From Prevotella jejuni (GTDB taxonomy: Bacteria; Bacteroidota; Bacteroidia; Bacteroidales; Bacteroidaceae), in NCBI RefSeq assembly GCF_900187995.1, contig NZ_FZNZ01000018.1, forward strand, positions 17,477 to 81,476: 64,000 bases of DNA. Reading direction: 5' to 3'. Below the pieces are notes generated by a model. The model was not told the DNA's origin and made no database searches. It was given only the letters and a program-made list of their open reading frames with translations. The stretch's first letter is position 1. Every line of letters starts with the position of its first letter. The translations under genes were made by a program, and so were the position numbers. Shown piece by piece: positions 32,466 to 43,251 of the stretch.

Positions 32466-33200
32466 TTAACGCTTTGTGAGATGTTCTAATACACACTCCC
32501 AACTGTCGGTAAACTTGCGAATGGTAGGGAAAAGGATGTTAGCTCCTTCTTTTAAGAGCACCGAATCAGCCAAAGGACCACTATTGATGGCCACCGTATA
32601 GCAGCCAGCTGCTACTCCTGCATGCACTCCAAGTGGTGCATTTTCAACAACAATACCCTCTGATGGTGAATAGTTACCTGCTTTTTGCAATCCCATTAAG
32701 TAAGGATCGGGATTCGGTTTACCACGCTTCACATCGTAGGCCGTCGTTATCTGGTCCTTAGAAACAAACTCACCAAAGTCACGAGTGACACGCTCTATCA
32801 GGGGAAGTTGGGCACTTCCTGTGACAATACCTATCTTTAACCCACTCTTCTTAATCTTTCGCATGAGGTCTATCACACCATCAAACACCTTAGCCTCATG
32901 CATTTCATGGAAATAATGTGCCTTAACATCATATATTCGCTGGGCCTCATCCTCACTAAGTTCCTTATCTAATTGGGCTTTTGCGTACTTACGAATGGTG
33001 TCAACTCCACGTGCTCCCTCCGTTGCGTATGAGTCCTCAAGGGTGAAGTGGATACCAAACTCTTTCATAGCACGCTGCCAAGCAACACCGTGATTGGGCA
33101 TTGAATCATAAAGAACACCGTCCATATCAAAGAGGACTACCTTGGGTTCTCTCCAAGACTCTCCTACGGAAGGGCTGTCTTGCTGAGGTTGTGACATCAT
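32466..33200 (-). CDS. HAD-family phosphatase (beta-phosphoglucomutase-like)
   Basis: A cytoplasmic HAD hydrolase of about 244 residues. Motif I is VVLFDMDGVLYDS (Asp25/Asp27), motif II IGIVTGSAQ, the motif III lysine in the KRGKPNPDP region and motif IV GIVVENAPLGVHAG. The helical cap follows motif I as in the beta-phosphoglucomutase subgroup. The start is taken at 33200 (tandem ATG, AAGGTGAAG a few bases before); a longer start at 33242 would add 14 residues rich in Ile/Asn and is less likely. Substrate (a phosphorylated sugar or related) is not determined. Confidence 0.85.
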   Translation of the reverse strand: MMSQPQQDSPSVGESWREPKVVLFDMDGVLYDSMPNHGVAWQRAMKEFGIHFTLEDSYATEGARGVDTIRKYAKAQLDKELSEDEAQRIYDVKAHYFHEMHEAKVFDGVIDLMRKIKKSGLKIGIVTGSAQLPLIERVTRDFGEFVSKDQITTAYDVKRGKPNPDPYLMGLQKAGNYSPSEGIVVENAPLGVHAGVAAGCYTVAINSGPLADSVLLKEGANILFPTIRKFTDSWECVLEHLTKR

Positions 33201-33413
33201 CGTAACTTGCTTCACCTTATTATTATATATTATTATCCTCAAGTCCCTCAGCTATGTGAAGAACTTGAGGATATAGTAAGAATATTATAAATAGTACTCT
33301 CCGTGACATCTATCCACACCACCCTAACTTCGTTTCAGTAGGTATTCCTCCCCATTCGAGGAGCTTGGATAGGGTGCTTCCCTCCCTTTCGAGAAGAGAT
33401 TGTGGAGAGGTTC

Positions 33414-34769
33414 TTATTCCTTAGTCAGTCTTTCCTGAATAGCTTTACTTTCTGCTTCGTACCCTGGCTTATTAAGAAGAGCAAACATATTCTTCTTGTA
33501 TGCCTCAACACCTGGCTGATTGAAAGGATTAACTTCTTGTACAAGACCACTAATACCGCAGGCCTTCTCGAAGAAATAAATAAGCTGACCGAGGTAATAC
33601 TCATTCAGTTTAGGAACGCTAACACGGATGTTAGGGACACCACCATCAACGTGTGCCAAGCGTGTACCAAGCTCTGCCATCTTGTTAACCTCGTCAACAC
33701 GCTTACCTGCGAGGAAGTTCAAACCATCAAGATTTTCCTCATCATGTGGGAAGAGAACCTTAGCATTAGGCTCCTCGATAGAGATGACTGTCTCAAAGAT
33801 AGAACGTTCACCCTCTTGAATCCACTGACCCATAGAGTGGAGGTCGGTTGTGAAGTCACAAGCTGCAGGGAAGATACCCTTGCGATCCTTACCTTCACTC
33901 TCTCCATAGAGCTGTTTCCACCACTCAGCAAAGAAATGAAGCTTTGGCTGGAAGTTAGCTACAATCTCGATCTTCTTGCCTGCTTGTGAGTAAAGACCTT
34001 GACGAACTGCTGCGTAACGTGCTGCAATGTTATTTGCAAAAGGAACATCAACAGAAGTCTCTTTCTCCATCACCTGCGCACCCTCAACAAGCTTCTTTAC
34101 ATCGAAACCAGCAACAGCGATAGGCAACAAACCAACTGGAGTGAGTACAGAGAAACGTCCACCGACATTATCAGGAATAATAAATGTCTTATAGCCTTCC
34201 TTTGTTGCAGCAGCACGTGCAGCACCCTTGTGCTCATCAGTGATAGCAACAATGACATCCTTAGCATTCTCCTTGCCCAGTTGATCCTCACATTGCTTCT
34301 TCAAAAGACGGAATGCAAGGGCAGTCTCGGTCGTTGTACCAGACTTAGAAATATTGATAACACCAAACTTCTTATCCTTCAGATAGTCTGTTAACTCGGC
34401 GAGATAATCCTCACCAATATTGTTACCAGCAAAGAGGATAGTTGGGTTCTTCTTATCATTTACAAGCCAAGCGAAGCTGTTACCCAATGCTTCAATGACA
34501 GCGCGAGCACCGAGGTAAGAACCACCGATACCTGCAACGACAACCACCTCACACTTCTCACGGAGTGTATTGGCAACTGCTTGAATCTCATCAAGGAACG
34601 CTGGAGTAATACTTGATGGTAAATGCAACCAACCAAGGAAGTCATTACCTGGGCAAGTAGCCTTCTCTAAAGCGTCTTGAGCTGCAGCAACATGAGGGGC
34701 ATAAGCCTCTACTGTGCCTGGATTCAGAAACTGAACCGCTTTTGTGATGTCTAACTTAATACTTTCCAT
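33414..34769 (-). CDS. pgi: Glucose-6-phosphate isomerase
   Basis: PGI interconverts glucose-6-phosphate and fructose-6-phosphate. This 451-residue protein is the shorter bacterial form. Visible conserved parts are [16 protein letters not shown], the phosphate-binding [33 protein letters not shown], and the C-terminal [15 protein letters not shown] with its catalytic Lys region. It is the last gene of the lysS-gpsA-pgi run on the minus strand, with only 6 bp to gpsA, so they are likely cotranscribed. Confidence 0.95.
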   Translation of the reverse strand: MESIKLDITKAVQFLNPGTVEAYAPHVAAAQDALEKATCPGNDFLGWLHLPSSITPAFLDEIQAVANTLREKCEVVVVAGIGGSYLGARAVIEALGNSFAWLVNDKKNPTILFAGNNIGEDYLAELTDYLKDKKFGVINISKSGTTTETALAFRLLKKQCEDQLGKENAKDVIVAITDEHKGAARAAATKEGYKTFIIPDNVGGRFSVLTPVGLLPIAVAGFDVKKLVEGAQVMEKETSVDVPFANNIAARYAAVRQGLYSQAGKKIEIVANFQPKLHFFAEWWKQLYGESEGKDRKGIFPAACDFTTDLHSMGQWIQEGERSIFETVISIEEPNAKVLFPHDEENLDGLNFLAGKRVDEVNKMAELGTRLAHVDGGVPNIRVSVPKLNEYYLGQLIYFFEKACGISGLVQEVNPFNQPGVEAYKKNMFALLNKPGYEAESKAIQERLTKE

Positions 34770-34775
34770 TTGTGT

Positions 34776-35777
34776 TTATCTAAATGAATCTGTTAATAAT
34801 TTTATTTCTATTTGTGGACTAATACGTTCATAAAGGATGTTATATACAGCATCGAGGATAGGCATATTGACATGTAGACGACGATTTATCTCCTTCATAC
34901 ACTTTGTTCCAAAGTAGCCCTCAGCAACCATCTCCATCTCTATCTGTGCTGATTTAACGCTGTATCCTTTTCCTATCATTGTACCAAAGGTGTGGTTTCG
35001 AGAGAACTTACTATATCCTGTCACCAATTGATCACCAAGATACACACTGTCAATGATAGACCGCTTGATAGGATTTATCGTATTGAGGAAGCGCTCCATC
35101 TCCTGCATTGCATTTGACATCAGTACTGCCTGAAAATTATCACCATACTTCAAACCAGAACAAATACCGGCTGAAATGGCATAGACATTCTTCAATACAG
35201 ATGCATACTCTATACCGAGGACGTCAGGAGAGGTCTTTGTCTTTACATAGTTTGATGCCAACACCTCCGTAAAAGCACGTGCCTTACTGAGGTCAGAACA
35301 GCCCACTGTGAGATAGGTCAAGCGTTCCATTGCCACTTCCTCCGCATGAGAAGGACCGCCAATGACTGCAAGATTATCGTAAGGCACATTATATGCCTCA
35401 TGGAAATACTCCGAACACACAAGGTTCTCGTCGGGAACAATACCCTTAATAGCTGTCACTATCAACTTAGAACTTACCTTTGTCTTCAGCTTCTTTAGTA
35501 ATGCTTTCAGATAAGGAGAAGGAGTTACAAACACCAACGTGTCATACTCTTGTACTATCGCATTGATATCTGATGAGAGCATCACCTCCTTCATATTAAA
35601 CTTCACACTGGTGAGATAGGTTGGGTTATGTCCTCTCCGCTTAAACTCTTCTATCTTATCGTCACGTCGGAAGTACCAACCAATATGATGCGTATGCTCC
35701 ACAACAATCTTAGCGATAGCCGTTGCCCAGCTACCGCTTCCTATGATTGCTATTTTACCGATGTCGAACATAGTCAC
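34776..35777 (-). CDS. gpsA: NAD(P)H-dependent glycerol-3-phosphate dehydrogenase
   Basis: GpsA makes sn-glycerol-3-phosphate for phospholipid synthesis. The 333-residue protein shows the N-terminal nucleotide-binding IGSGSWATAIAKIV, VTAIKGIVPDENLVCSEY, GGPSHAEEVAMERLTYLTVG (catalytic region), and the C-terminal substrate-binding ASVLKNVYAISAGICSGLKYG plus NHTFG with GYSVKSAQIEMEMVAEG. It lies between lysS and pgi on the same strand. The start may be MTMFDIG or the second Met (MFDIG). Confidence 0.94.
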   Translation of the reverse strand: MTMFDIGKIAIIGSGSWATAIAKIVVEHTHHIGWYFRRDDKIEEFKRRGHNPTYLTSVKFNMKEVMLSSDINAIVQEYDTLVFVTPSPYLKALLKKLKTKVSSKLIVTAIKGIVPDENLVCSEYFHEAYNVPYDNLAVIGGPSHAEEVAMERLTYLTVGCSDLSKARAFTEVLASNYVKTKTSPDVLGIEYASVLKNVYAISAGICSGLKYGDNFQAVLMSNAMQEMERFLNTINPIKRSIIDSVYLGDQLVTGYSKFSRNHTFGTMIGKGYSVKSAQIEMEMVAEGYFGTKCMKEINRRLHVNMPILDAVYNILYERISPQIEIKLLTDSFR

Positions 35778-35945
35778 TAAAGTAAAAAGGTTATAGGGTA
35801 ATAAGGCTAAGAGTGGGATAAGATTAGCGTATCAGCAGGATGTTATAAATCCCTCTCTTAACGCAACACCATCTCCCTGTTTCTTCTATCCTATATCAGA
35901 ACAATAGCTTACTCCCTACTTTCTTACCTATTTGCTTCTACTTTC

Positions 35946-37682
35946 TTATCTTTTATTTGCTTCTTCAATCCACTTTTGAATATTCTCAACAGAAGGCTTC
36001 TCGTAGCCGAGCTTGTACTTCTTGTTGATTTCTCCGAGTTTCTGCTGCAGCCCTTGTGCCTTCTCCTCTTTGATATCAGAGATGAGATTAAAGCCTGCCT
36101 TACGCAGAACATAGACCCACTCTTCAGCTACTCCGAGCTCAGCCCATTCCTTAACAGAAGACTGTGGTATCTTTGGTTCTGGCTTCATCTGTGGGAAAAG
36201 CAATACTTCCTGTATGTATTCCTTACCTGTCATCAGCATCACCAAACGGTCGATACCGATACCGATACCAGAAGTTGGAGGCATACCATACTGCAAAGCA
36301 CGGAGGAAATCTTGGTCAATAATCATCGCCTCGTCATCACCCTTATCTGCTAAGCGCATCTGTTCTACGAAACGTTCCTCCTGGTCAATTGGGTCGTTAA
36401 GCTCTGAATAAGCATTAGCCAACTCCTTTCCATTAACCATCAACTCAAAGCGTTCTGTCAAGCCTGGCTTTGAACGGTGCATCTTCGTCAGTGGTGACAT
36501 CTCAACAGGATAGTCTGTAATGAAGGTTGGTTGTACGTATGTACCCTCACAGAACTCTCCGAAGATTTCGTCAATAAGCTTTCCTTTACCGAAGCTCTCG
36601 TCTATCTCTTCTAATTTCAGCTCGTTTACAGCGATATTACGGATTTCTTCCTCTGTCTTATCACTAAGGTCAAAGCCCGTCTTCTCCTTGATTGCGTCAA
36701 GAATTGGCAGTCTACGGAATGGCGCCTTGAAGCTGATAACCTTATCACCGACCTGTACTTCTGGTTTTCCATTTACCTCTGTACATATCTTCTCAAGCAA
36801 TCTCTCGGTGAAAGACATCATCCAATTATAGTCCTTGTACTGTACATAAAGCTCCATACAAGTGAACTCTGGATTATGGAAACGGTCCATACCTTCGTTA
36901 CGGAAGTTCTTACCAATCTCATAAACACCCTCAAAACCACCGACAATAAGACGCTTCAGATAAAGTTCTGTTGCAATTCTCATATACATCTCGATGTTGA
37001 GAGCATTAAAGTGGGTGATGAACGGACGTGCACTTGCACCACCAGCAATACTCTGCAAGGTTGGCGTCTCCACCTCTGTATATCCTGCCTCGTCGAAGAA
37101 CTTACGCATAGTACGTAGTACGGTGGCACGCTTCAAGAAAGTATCTTTCACACCATCATTCACAACGAGGTCGACATAACGCTGACGATAACGCTGTTCT
37201 GGATCTTCAAACTTATCGTAGGCTTCACCGTCCTTATACTTTACGATAGGCAGTGGCTTCAAACTTTTAGCCAAGAGGGTAATCTCTTTTGCATGTACAG
37301 AGATTTCTCCCATCTGTGTCTTAAACACTTCACCCTTAACGCCGATAAAGTCACCTATGTCGAGTAACTTCTTGAATACCTTATTATATAAATCTTTATC
37401 TTCACCCGGACAGATGTCATCTCGAGTGATATAAACCTGAATTCTACCCTTACTATCCTGTAATTCTGCGAAGGAGGCCTTGCCCATAACACGACGTCCC
37501 ATCATACGACCAGCAATTACAACCTCACGGTGCTCGTCTTCTTTGAACTGCTCTTTGATATCAGTAGAGTAAGCATTTGTTGGGAACTCTGCCGCTGGAT
37601 AAGGATTAATCCCCATCTCTCGCAATTCTTGCAGGCTTTGGCGGCGACCAATCTCCTGCTCAGATAATTCTAAAACGTTCAT
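35946..37682 (-). CDS. lysS: Lysine--tRNA ligase (class II)
   Basis: LysRS charges tRNA-Lys. I choose the ATG at 37682 ([20 protein letters not shown]): the 39 upstream codons in frame overlap the -7 box at 37718-37725 and do not look like a LysRS start. The 578-residue protein has an N-terminal OB fold, class II motif 1 ([19 protein letters not shown]), motif 2 ([20 protein letters not shown]) and motif 3 ([15 protein letters not shown]). A C-terminal extension of about 70 residues (from [10 protein letters not shown] to IEEANKR) is typical of Bacteroidota LysRS. Confidence 0.94.
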   Translation of the reverse strand: MNVLELSEQEIGRRQSLQELREMGINPYPAAEFPTNAYSTDIKEQFKEDEHREVVIAGRMMGRRVMGKASFAELQDSKGRIQVYITRDDICPGEDKDLYNKVFKKLLDIGDFIGVKGEVFKTQMGEISVHAKEITLLAKSLKPLPIVKYKDGEAYDKFEDPEQRYRQRYVDLVVNDGVKDTFLKRATVLRTMRKFFDEAGYTEVETPTLQSIAGGASARPFITHFNALNIEMYMRIATELYLKRLIVGGFEGVYEIGKNFRNEGMDRFHNPEFTCMELYVQYKDYNWMMSFTERLLEKICTEVNGKPEVQVGDKVISFKAPFRRLPILDAIKEKTGFDLSDKTEEEIRNIAVNELKLEEIDESFGKGKLIDEIFGEFCEGTYVQPTFITDYPVEMSPLTKMHRSKPGLTERFELMVNGKELANAYSELNDPIDQEERFVEQMRLADKGDDEAMIIDQDFLRALQYGMPPTSGIGIGIDRLVMLMTGKEYIQEVLLFPQMKPEPKIPQSSVKEWAELGVAEEWVYVLRKAGFNLISDIKEEKAQGLQQKLGEINKKYKLGYEKPSVENIQKWIEEANKR

Positions 37683-37717
37683 ATTTATAATTAAATCGAA
37701 TATATTCTTATAGTTTG

Positions 37718-37725
37718 CAAATTTA
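37718..37725 (-). promoter_or_regulatory. -7 box of lysS
   Basis: CAAATTTA on the plus strand, TAAATTTG on the minus strand, 36 nt before the chosen lysS start. No -33 box at the ideal distance. Confidence 0.5.
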
Positions 37726-38032
37726 CTAAATAATTCGCAAATTATGGCTGGTTTTGACTTTTTTATGGCTACTTCGCATTTATAACACTTACTTTTCAAG
37801 ATTTATCCCATATTGCTTTTCAGTGCCTAAACAGATTTTGTTTTTATTATCGAACTGCCTGTTCGGATTACATAACTCTGCTGCTTCCAACCTACATCAT
37901 GCAACAAAGTCTTCCAAGATACCTACCCGGTGATAATAGATAGTAGATAACCATGCAATCAATAAGAATAATAATGACTTCTGAAAACGTCTAAGAGATG
38001 AGCTATAATTACAGTTTTAGTTTTAAACTAAG

Positions 38033-38116
38033 TTGCTGTCATTTTAACATTTAACGCTAACTCGTTATCATTCAACAGCTTATATACAACAAAAGAATGA
38101 CAGATATGACAGCAAA
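38033..38116 (-). repeat. 85-bp element with inverted ends, copy 2
   Basis: Begins TTGCTGTCAT and ends ATGACAGCAAA, with the ACGCTAACTCGTT core matching copy 1 (4396-4480) in reverse orientation. Confidence 0.6.
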
Positions 38117-38390
38117 AATATTTTTCCTCTCATTCAGCCAATCCTTAACATCTTCACATTTTGCTCTTAGCTCGGTTGGAATAGCACAAAAGAAGGAGGG
38201 GGGATTTAATTATTTACGATAGTCAGTAATGGCACTCTATGTGAACTAAATTGGCTATGGGGATCTATAAGGCTCTACCAATGTACATAAATCGGTAGTC
38301 ATCTGTGAAAGAAAGGATGACTCCCTTTTACTTTTTCTTACGTACACATAGGCGATGTCTCGACTATCACTCCACCCTTCTGATAGGTCT

Positions 38391-38602
38391 GCGAGATTAC
38401 GAAAAGTCATTACACGGACTCGGGCTAATGACCCTCAAAACAAGGATATAATACCCCCTATTACCACATTCATAACCCACACGAAATCAGAGTGTTATAA
38501 ATAGCTTTTAAGAACATGCCTTTCTTGCCCCAAGAAGGACGTCTTCTTGATGCAAGAAGGGCATGTTCTCTAACGTAGAAGGGCGTCTTCTTGTTACGTC
38601 CC
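38391..38602 (-). repeat. GCCCTTCTTGCA interspersed repeat, copy 3
   Basis: The reverse complement carries AAGAAGACGCCCTTCTAC, GAACATGCCCTTCTTGCA, GGCAAGAAAGGC and, at its end, GTAATGACTTTTCGTAATC, in the same order as copies 1 and 2. Non-coding, opposite orientation. Confidence 0.6.
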
Positions 38603-39012
38603 CAGCCTCTTTCGCAATTGAGAGAGGGAACGATTACTGAAAAAGACAGACAAGAACGGACTCACAACCGACCTCTATACAAATTTAGAGGAGGGTGATT
38701 AATGAACTACTCTCACAATTTCAATCTGCAAGCGTAATGTTTCCTCTCCTTTTATCAGCAGTTCATGAGGAGTGACCTCACATTTTACACCTCTCCCATC
38801 GAGGGAGGAGAAGGGGAAAAAGCCAGCTGGGGAAGGAGAAAGGACCAACTGGAATTGGGGATAGACCACCTATGCAACAGTGAGTGAGGATGCCACCCCT
38901 CCAACTTTCATATACCTTTGTGCACATGAGTCTTAGGATAACATAATCCATCAGAACACATGACAACATACATTTAATAGCCGCTTAGCACCTCATAACT
39001 ATTGCTGTAATG

Positions 39013-39043
39013 TTGCAATCTATCTAACTTTTTACTACCTTTG
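39013..39043 (+). promoter_or_regulatory. Promoter of the menaquinone operon
   Basis: TTG at 39013-39015 and TACCTTTG at 39036-39043 with a 20-nt spacer; 23 nt before the ATG of menI. Confidence 0.75.
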
Positions 39044-39066
39044 CATAGCATTAAACAGACAAAGTA

Positions 39067-39483
39067 ATGAATATAGATAAAGTTTGGGAACATATCAAAA
39101 GGGAAGACGGACTAAGTCATACACTCGGTATGGAGTTTATTTCGACACCAGAAGACGACACCTTAAAAGCAAGGATGGCGGTCGACGACCGTAATAAACA
39201 GCCTTTTGGCTTCCTCGCAGGCGGTGCGTCTTTGGCTCTTGCAGAGAACCTTGCAGGCGTTGGATCGATGGCTTTATGCCCTGGGATGATGGCTATGGGT
39301 ATTAATGTACACGGTAATCATGTCAAGGCAATGCCCTACGGTGGGTCGGTTACAGCTTATGGAAAGCTGATTCACAAAGGGCGTACGCTACACGTATGGA
39401 ACATTGACATCAAGAATGACGATAACGAACTTATTTCAAGCGTACAAGTTACCAACTACGTCATAGCACCACAGAAGAAGTAA
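39067..39483 (+). CDS. menI: Hotdog thioesterase, probable 1,4-dihydroxy-2-naphthoyl-CoA hydrolase
   Basis: A 138-residue PaaI/4HBT-type hotdog thioesterase. The active-site stretch FGFLAGGASLALAENLAGVG places the likely catalytic Glu at residue 60, and HVKAMPYGGSVTAYGKLIHKG is typical. As first gene of the menaquinone operon it most likely hydrolyses DHNA-CoA, the step after MenB; the assignment rests on context plus fold. It ends directly before the menF start (TAA then ATG). Confidence 0.85.
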   Translation: MNIDKVWEHIKREDGLSHTLGMEFISTPEDDTLKARMAVDDRNKQPFGFLAGGASLALAENLAGVGSMALCPGMMAMGINVHGNHVKAMPYGGSVTAYGKLIHKGRTLHVWNIDIKNDDNELISSVQVTNYVIAPQKK

Positions 39484-40530
39484 ATGGATTCTTTTTTTAT
39501 CTATCGCGAACCTTTTGAAGAGGTTTGTCATTGCTATACTCAACCAGAACAGCCGTCAGCTTTCGCTTCCCTCACAGCCCTTAACGGACGAGAAGGATTT
39601 GTTATTGCTCCCTTCAGTTGCCATACTAATGACAAAGTCTACTTGCTGGATGGGCCAAAGGGCACTTCGCTCGTTCTTCCATTAGATGGGAGTGAAGGCT
39701 TTGAGGCTATTCCTGAATGGCAAGACGACGCAGTGTTTGCTGCCTCAAGTATTGCTTATCGTGAGGAGTATCACAATGATTTCTATCGTTTCCATAGTGA
39801 GTTAGAACGCAATACATTCCGCAAATTGGTCTTGGCTCGCTCGGTCATCGAACAGAAAGACGAGCACATGAGTCCTCGTGACATTTTCTTAAATGCTTGT
39901 AGTAGGTATCCTCGCTCATACATCGCTCTTTTCTACACACAAGAGACAGGTATGTGGCTCATTGCAAGTCCGGAGATTCTTCTCCGTGGAGACGCTAATG
40001 GCTATCAAACCATGGCTTTAGCAGGTACGATGAGATATGCGGGTGAAGACATGAGATGGTCTGACAAGAATAGAGAGGAGCAACAACTTGTGACGGATTA
40101 TATCCGTACTTGCTTACAGCCGTTTGCGATGGAGGTTACAGAAAGCGAACCTTACACGACACGTGCAGCCCACCTGGCTCATCTCCGCACAGATTTCCGT
40201 TTTCTTCTCAAGGATCAGCAACGCCTTGGAACCTTCCTTACAGCCTTCCACCCTACCCCTGCGGTATGTGGTATACCAAAGGATAAGGCACAGCAATTCA
40301 TCCTATCTAACGAACAACTCAACAGAGGTTATTACAGTGGGTTTAGTGGACTGCTCTCTGAAAACGGTACGGCAAACCTCTATGTCACGCTGCGTTGTAT
40401 GCAACTCTCCCGTTCTGCTTGCCGCCTCTATGCAGGTGGTGGTCTCTTAAAGGACAGCATCGAGGAGAATGAATGGCTGGAGACAGAATCTAAACTCGAC
40501 ACAATGCGAAAGCTATTAATAAGGGATTAG
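39484..40530 (+). CDS. menF: Isochorismate synthase
   Basis: MenF converts chorismate to isochorismate, the first committed menaquinone step. The 348-residue protein carries the chorismate-utilising fold: FRKLVLARSV, the MALAGTMRYAG active region, HPTPAVCGIPKDKAQQFI (typical of isochorismate synthases), and near the end YSGFSGLLSENGTANLYVTL and LYAGGGLLKDSIEENEWLET. It starts immediately after menI and is shorter than E. coli MenF (about 430), as usual in Bacteroidota. Context with menD, menB, menC and menE supports MenF rather than EntC. Confidence 0.92.
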   Translation: MDSFFIYREPFEEVCHCYTQPEQPSAFASLTALNGREGFVIAPFSCHTNDKVYLLDGPKGTSLVLPLDGSEGFEAIPEWQDDAVFAASSIAYREEYHNDFYRFHSELERNTFRKLVLARSVIEQKDEHMSPRDIFLNACSRYPRSYIALFYTQETGMWLIASPEILLRGDANGYQTMALAGTMRYAGEDMRWSDKNREEQQLVTDYIRTCLQPFAMEVTESEPYTTRAAHLAHLRTDFRFLLKDQQRLGTFLTAFHPTPAVCGIPKDKAQQFILSNEQLNRGYYSGFSGLLSENGTANLYVTLRCMQLSRSACRLYAGGGLLKDSIEENEWLETESKLDTMRKLLIRD

Positions 40531-40635
40531 CCTAATAAGTATTATTGGCCTTATTAGGCTTATTAGGCTTATTGGCCCTATAAGCCTTATTAGCCCAATA
40601 GCCCAAATAGGCCCTATAAGCCCAATAACCCTAAC
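40531..40635. repeat. GGCTTATTA-type unit array between menF and menD
   Basis: About ten degenerate 9-nt units such as GGCTTATTA, GGCCTTATTA, GCCCAATA and GCCCTATAA in a row. The run reads similarly on both strands. The same unit type is found at 17085-17118, 43318-43365 and 44998-45113. Confidence 0.7.
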
Positions 40636-40641
40636 CATCAT

Positions 40642-40670
40642 CACCCAACACCCATCACCCATCACCCATT
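40642..40670 (+). repeat. CACCCAT tandem repeat abutting the menD start
   Basis: CACCCAACACCCATCACCC and then ATCACCCATT: about four units of CACCCATC right up to the ATG at 40671. It leaves no room for a classic ribosome-binding site. Confidence 0.6.
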
Positions 40671-42335
40671 ATGTACAGCACCAAAGAAAACGTTAACATA
40701 CTTACTGCCTTGCTCGTAAAGGAAGGCATCACAAAAGCAGTTGTCTGTCCAGGTTCTCGTAACTCACCGATTGTACACAACCTCTGCGCTTGTCCCGATA
40801 TAGAATGTTATCCCGTGACTGACGAGCGGTCGGCAGGATTTGTGGCATTGGGTATGTCCTTGGCTGACAACGAACCTGTTGTCGTTTGCGTTACGTCTGG
40901 GTCGGCCTTGCTCAACGTGGCACCTGCTGCCGCTGAAGCCTTCTATCAGAAGCGTCCATTGGTTATCATTTCAGCCGACAGACCGCCTCAGTGGATTGAC
41001 CAACAGGACGGACAAACACTACAACAACACCGTGCATTAGAACCAAACGTACGCAAGAGTGTCACACTCCCCGAACCTCACAACGACGAGGAACGCTGGT
41101 ATTGCAACCGATTGGTCAATGAAGCACTGAATGCTCTACACCTGAATGGTGGCGGTCCTGTACATATCAATGTGCCCATCACCGAACCTTTATTTGATTA
41201 CGACGTCATGCAACTACCCGACGAACGTCGTATCACAGTCTACCCTGCTGTGACCAATGACACAAGTGTCTATGAAATAGCAGCAGATTTCTTCTGTTCA
41301 AAAAAGCCAATGGTCGTCCTCGGACAACTAATCCCCGAAATTGTAGGCAACTTGCTTGAGCCTATCGAGGAGATAAAGAAGGTTGCGGTCGTCATTCAAG
41401 AGAAATTGGCTGATGACGATATTGGGCCTTCGCAACCTCTGGATGAGGCTTTAATGATGATTGAAGGGGATGACAGCTACCACCCAGACCACCTTATATA
41501 TATAGGAGGGACCATCGTTAGTAAACGCCTTCGTCAATTCCTTCGTAAGAGTGAATGCAAGATGTCAATTGTTGTGAACGAAGGGGGGGATTGTTGTGAC
41601 ACCTTTATGCACACAACCGACATTATCCAAGGGGCAGCAGAAGAGGTTATCAGCATCCTTGCTAATGAGACGGTAGGAGTGGAACAAAAGGCTTTTGTGA
41701 CACAATGGGACAAGCTCTTTGATAAAGCCAAGGCTATTCGTAATACGATAAAACCACGTTTCTCACAACTGTTGGCTGTCAAGACCTTTCATCACAAGAT
41801 GAGAGAAGAGGCTATTGATGGGCAACTCTTCTACGCCAACAGCTCGGCAGTGCGCCTCGGCAATATCTTCTCTGACCAATACATCTATGTCAATCGAGGT
41901 GTGAATGGTATTGAAGGCTCCTTGTCAACGGCTGTCGGTTATGCTATTGCACATCAAGACGAAGAGGATGTCTACTGTGTTATTGGTGACCTGAGCTTCT
42001 TCTATGATCAGAACGCACTCTGGAACGAGTCGCTCTCACCCAATCTTTCTATCTTATTACTTAATAATGGTGGTGGAGGAATCTTCCATCAGCTATCGGG
42101 ATTGGAGCGTTCTCCCTACCGAGATAGTGCTATTGGTGCTGAGCATACGACCTCTGCGGAAGGTGTCTGCCAAGCACATGACATCGTCTATCTATCTGCA
42201 CACAACAAAGAAGAGCTATATGAGAATCTTGACAAATTCTTTAACTCAGAAGAAGGACCAGTCCTTTTGGAAGTATTCACCAATGTAGAAGATGATGCAC
42301 AAGCCTTGAAGGATTATTATCAAGCTTTTAAATAA
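40671..42335 (+). CDS. menD: SEPHCHC synthase (MenD)
   Basis: MenD is a thiamine-diphosphate enzyme that joins 2-oxoglutarate and isochorismate. The 554-residue protein has the N-terminal VVCPGSRNSPIVHNL (MenD signature), DERSAGFVALGMSLA with the catalytic Glu before it (TDERSAGF), the middle IISADRPPQWIDQQDGQTL, and the ThDP-binding GIEGSLSTAVGYAIA with IGDLSFFYDQNALW and the Mg-binding LLLNNGGGGIF. Complete and typical in length. The start abuts a tandem repeat. Confidence 0.95.
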   Translation: MYSTKENVNILTALLVKEGITKAVVCPGSRNSPIVHNLCACPDIECYPVTDERSAGFVALGMSLADNEPVVVCVTSGSALLNVAPAAAEAFYQKRPLVIISADRPPQWIDQQDGQTLQQHRALEPNVRKSVTLPEPHNDEERWYCNRLVNEALNALHLNGGGPVHINVPITEPLFDYDVMQLPDERRITVYPAVTNDTSVYEIAADFFCSKKPMVVLGQLIPEIVGNLLEPIEEIKKVAVVIQEKLADDDIGPSQPLDEALMMIEGDDSYHPDHLIYIGGTIVSKRLRQFLRKSECKMSIVVNEGGDCCDTFMHTTDIIQGAAEEVISILANETVGVEQKAFVTQWDKLFDKAKAIRNTIKPRFSQLLAVKTFHHKMREEAIDGQLFYANSSAVRLGNIFSDQYIYVNRGVNGIEGSLSTAVGYAIAHQDEEDVYCVIGDLSFFYDQNALWNESLSPNLSILLLNNGGGGIFHQLSGLERSPYRDSAIGAEHTTSAEGVCQAHDIVYLSAHNKEELYENLDKFFNSEEGPVLLEVFTNVEDDAQALKDYYQAFK

Positions 42336-42414
42336 AAAAACTTGCCATGGTCTACCCTCTTTTTAGGAACAACTTGGCAAGTTCCCTATAATCAATAAAA
42401 AACAAAAAGACCTT

Positions 42415-43242
42415 ATGGAAAAAAGAGAATGGAAGCCTATTGAAGGCTTTAACTTTGAGGAAATCCTCTTTGAAGAGTATAACCACATAGCGAAAGTAAC
42501 CATCAATCGCCCACGCTATCGTAACGCTTTCACACCGAAGACAGTATGGGAAATGACGCAGGCATTCAACTACTGTCGTGAAGCCCTTGACATACGCGTC
42601 GTTATACTGACTGGTGCTGGCGACAAGGCGTTCTGCTCTGGAGGCGATATGCACGTGAAGGGACATGGTGGATACATAGGTTCTGATGGCGTTCCACGCC
42701 TCAATGTACTCGACTTACAGATGCAGATTAGACGTCTTCCAAAGCCTGTCATCGCAATGGTTAATGGTTATGCCATTGGTGGTGGACACGTCCTCCACGT
42801 GGTATGCGACCTCACCATAGCATCAGACAATGCCATCTTCGGTCAGACAGGACCAAAGGTAGGCTCTTTCGATGCTGGTTTCGGTGCATCGTATCTGGCC
42901 CGTATTGTCGGTCAGAAGAAGGCTCGTGAAATCTGGTTCTTGTGTCGTCAATACTCTGCAGTAGAAGCAGAACGCATGGGACTAGTCAATAAGGTAGTAC
43001 CTTTCGACCATCTCGAAGACGAGTGTATAGAATGGGCAGAGACAATGATAGAGCGTTCTCCACTGGCCCTCCGTATGATGAAGGCAGGCTTCAACGCCGA
43101 ACTCGATGGTCAGGCAGGTATTCAGGAGCTTGCAGGTGACGCCACCATGCTCTACTACACACTTGATGAGGCACAGGAAGGTGGCAAGGCCTTCCTTGAA
43201 AAGCGCAAGCCCGATTTTGACAAGTATCCGCAGTTCCCATAA
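42415..43242 (+). CDS. menB: 1,4-dihydroxy-2-naphthoyl-CoA synthase
   Basis: MenB, a crotonase-fold enzyme, closes the ring of o-succinylbenzoyl-CoA. The 275-residue protein has [20 protein letters not shown], the oxyanion-hole stretch [43 protein letters not shown] with [20 protein letters not shown], and the end [14 protein letters not shown] typical of MenB. It is part of the men operon and is followed by a hairpin and a repeat array. Confidence 0.95.
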   Translation: MEKREWKPIEGFNFEEILFEEYNHIAKVTINRPRYRNAFTPKTVWEMTQAFNYCREALDIRVVILTGAGDKAFCSGGDMHVKGHGGYIGSDGVPRLNVLDLQMQIRRLPKPVIAMVNGYAIGGGHVLHVVCDLTIASDNAIFGQTGPKVGSFDAGFGASYLARIVGQKKAREIWFLCRQYSAVEAERMGLVNKVVPFDHLEDECIEWAETMIERSPLALRMMKAGFNAELDGQAGIQELAGDATMLYYTLDEAQEGGKAFLEKRKPDFDKYPQFP

Positions 43243-43251
43243 TTGGTTATA

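Larger units (their letters stand above)
37683..39066. other. Long intergenic region holding two repeat copies
   Basis: About 1.4 kb without a credible gene. It holds the lysS -7 box (37718-37725), the second copy of the 85-bp element (38033-38116), the third copy of the GCCCTTCTTGCA repeat (38391-38602, minus orientation) and the men-operon promoter (39013-39043). The rest shows no frame or RNA gene I can support. Confidence 0.6.

Noticed and set aside
33402..33989. A 195-codon plus-strand frame
   Set aside because: It is the antisense of pgi, a gene with strongly conserved motifs.
37683..37799. N-terminal extension of lysS (39 codons)
   Set aside because: It runs across the promoter -7 box and does not resemble LysRS; the ATG at 37682 begins the conserved part.
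38778..38969. A 63-codon minus-strand frame in the long gap
   Set aside because: It is rich in Cys/Trp/Pro, has no start signal or family resemblance, and overlaps G/C-rich repeat-like sequence.
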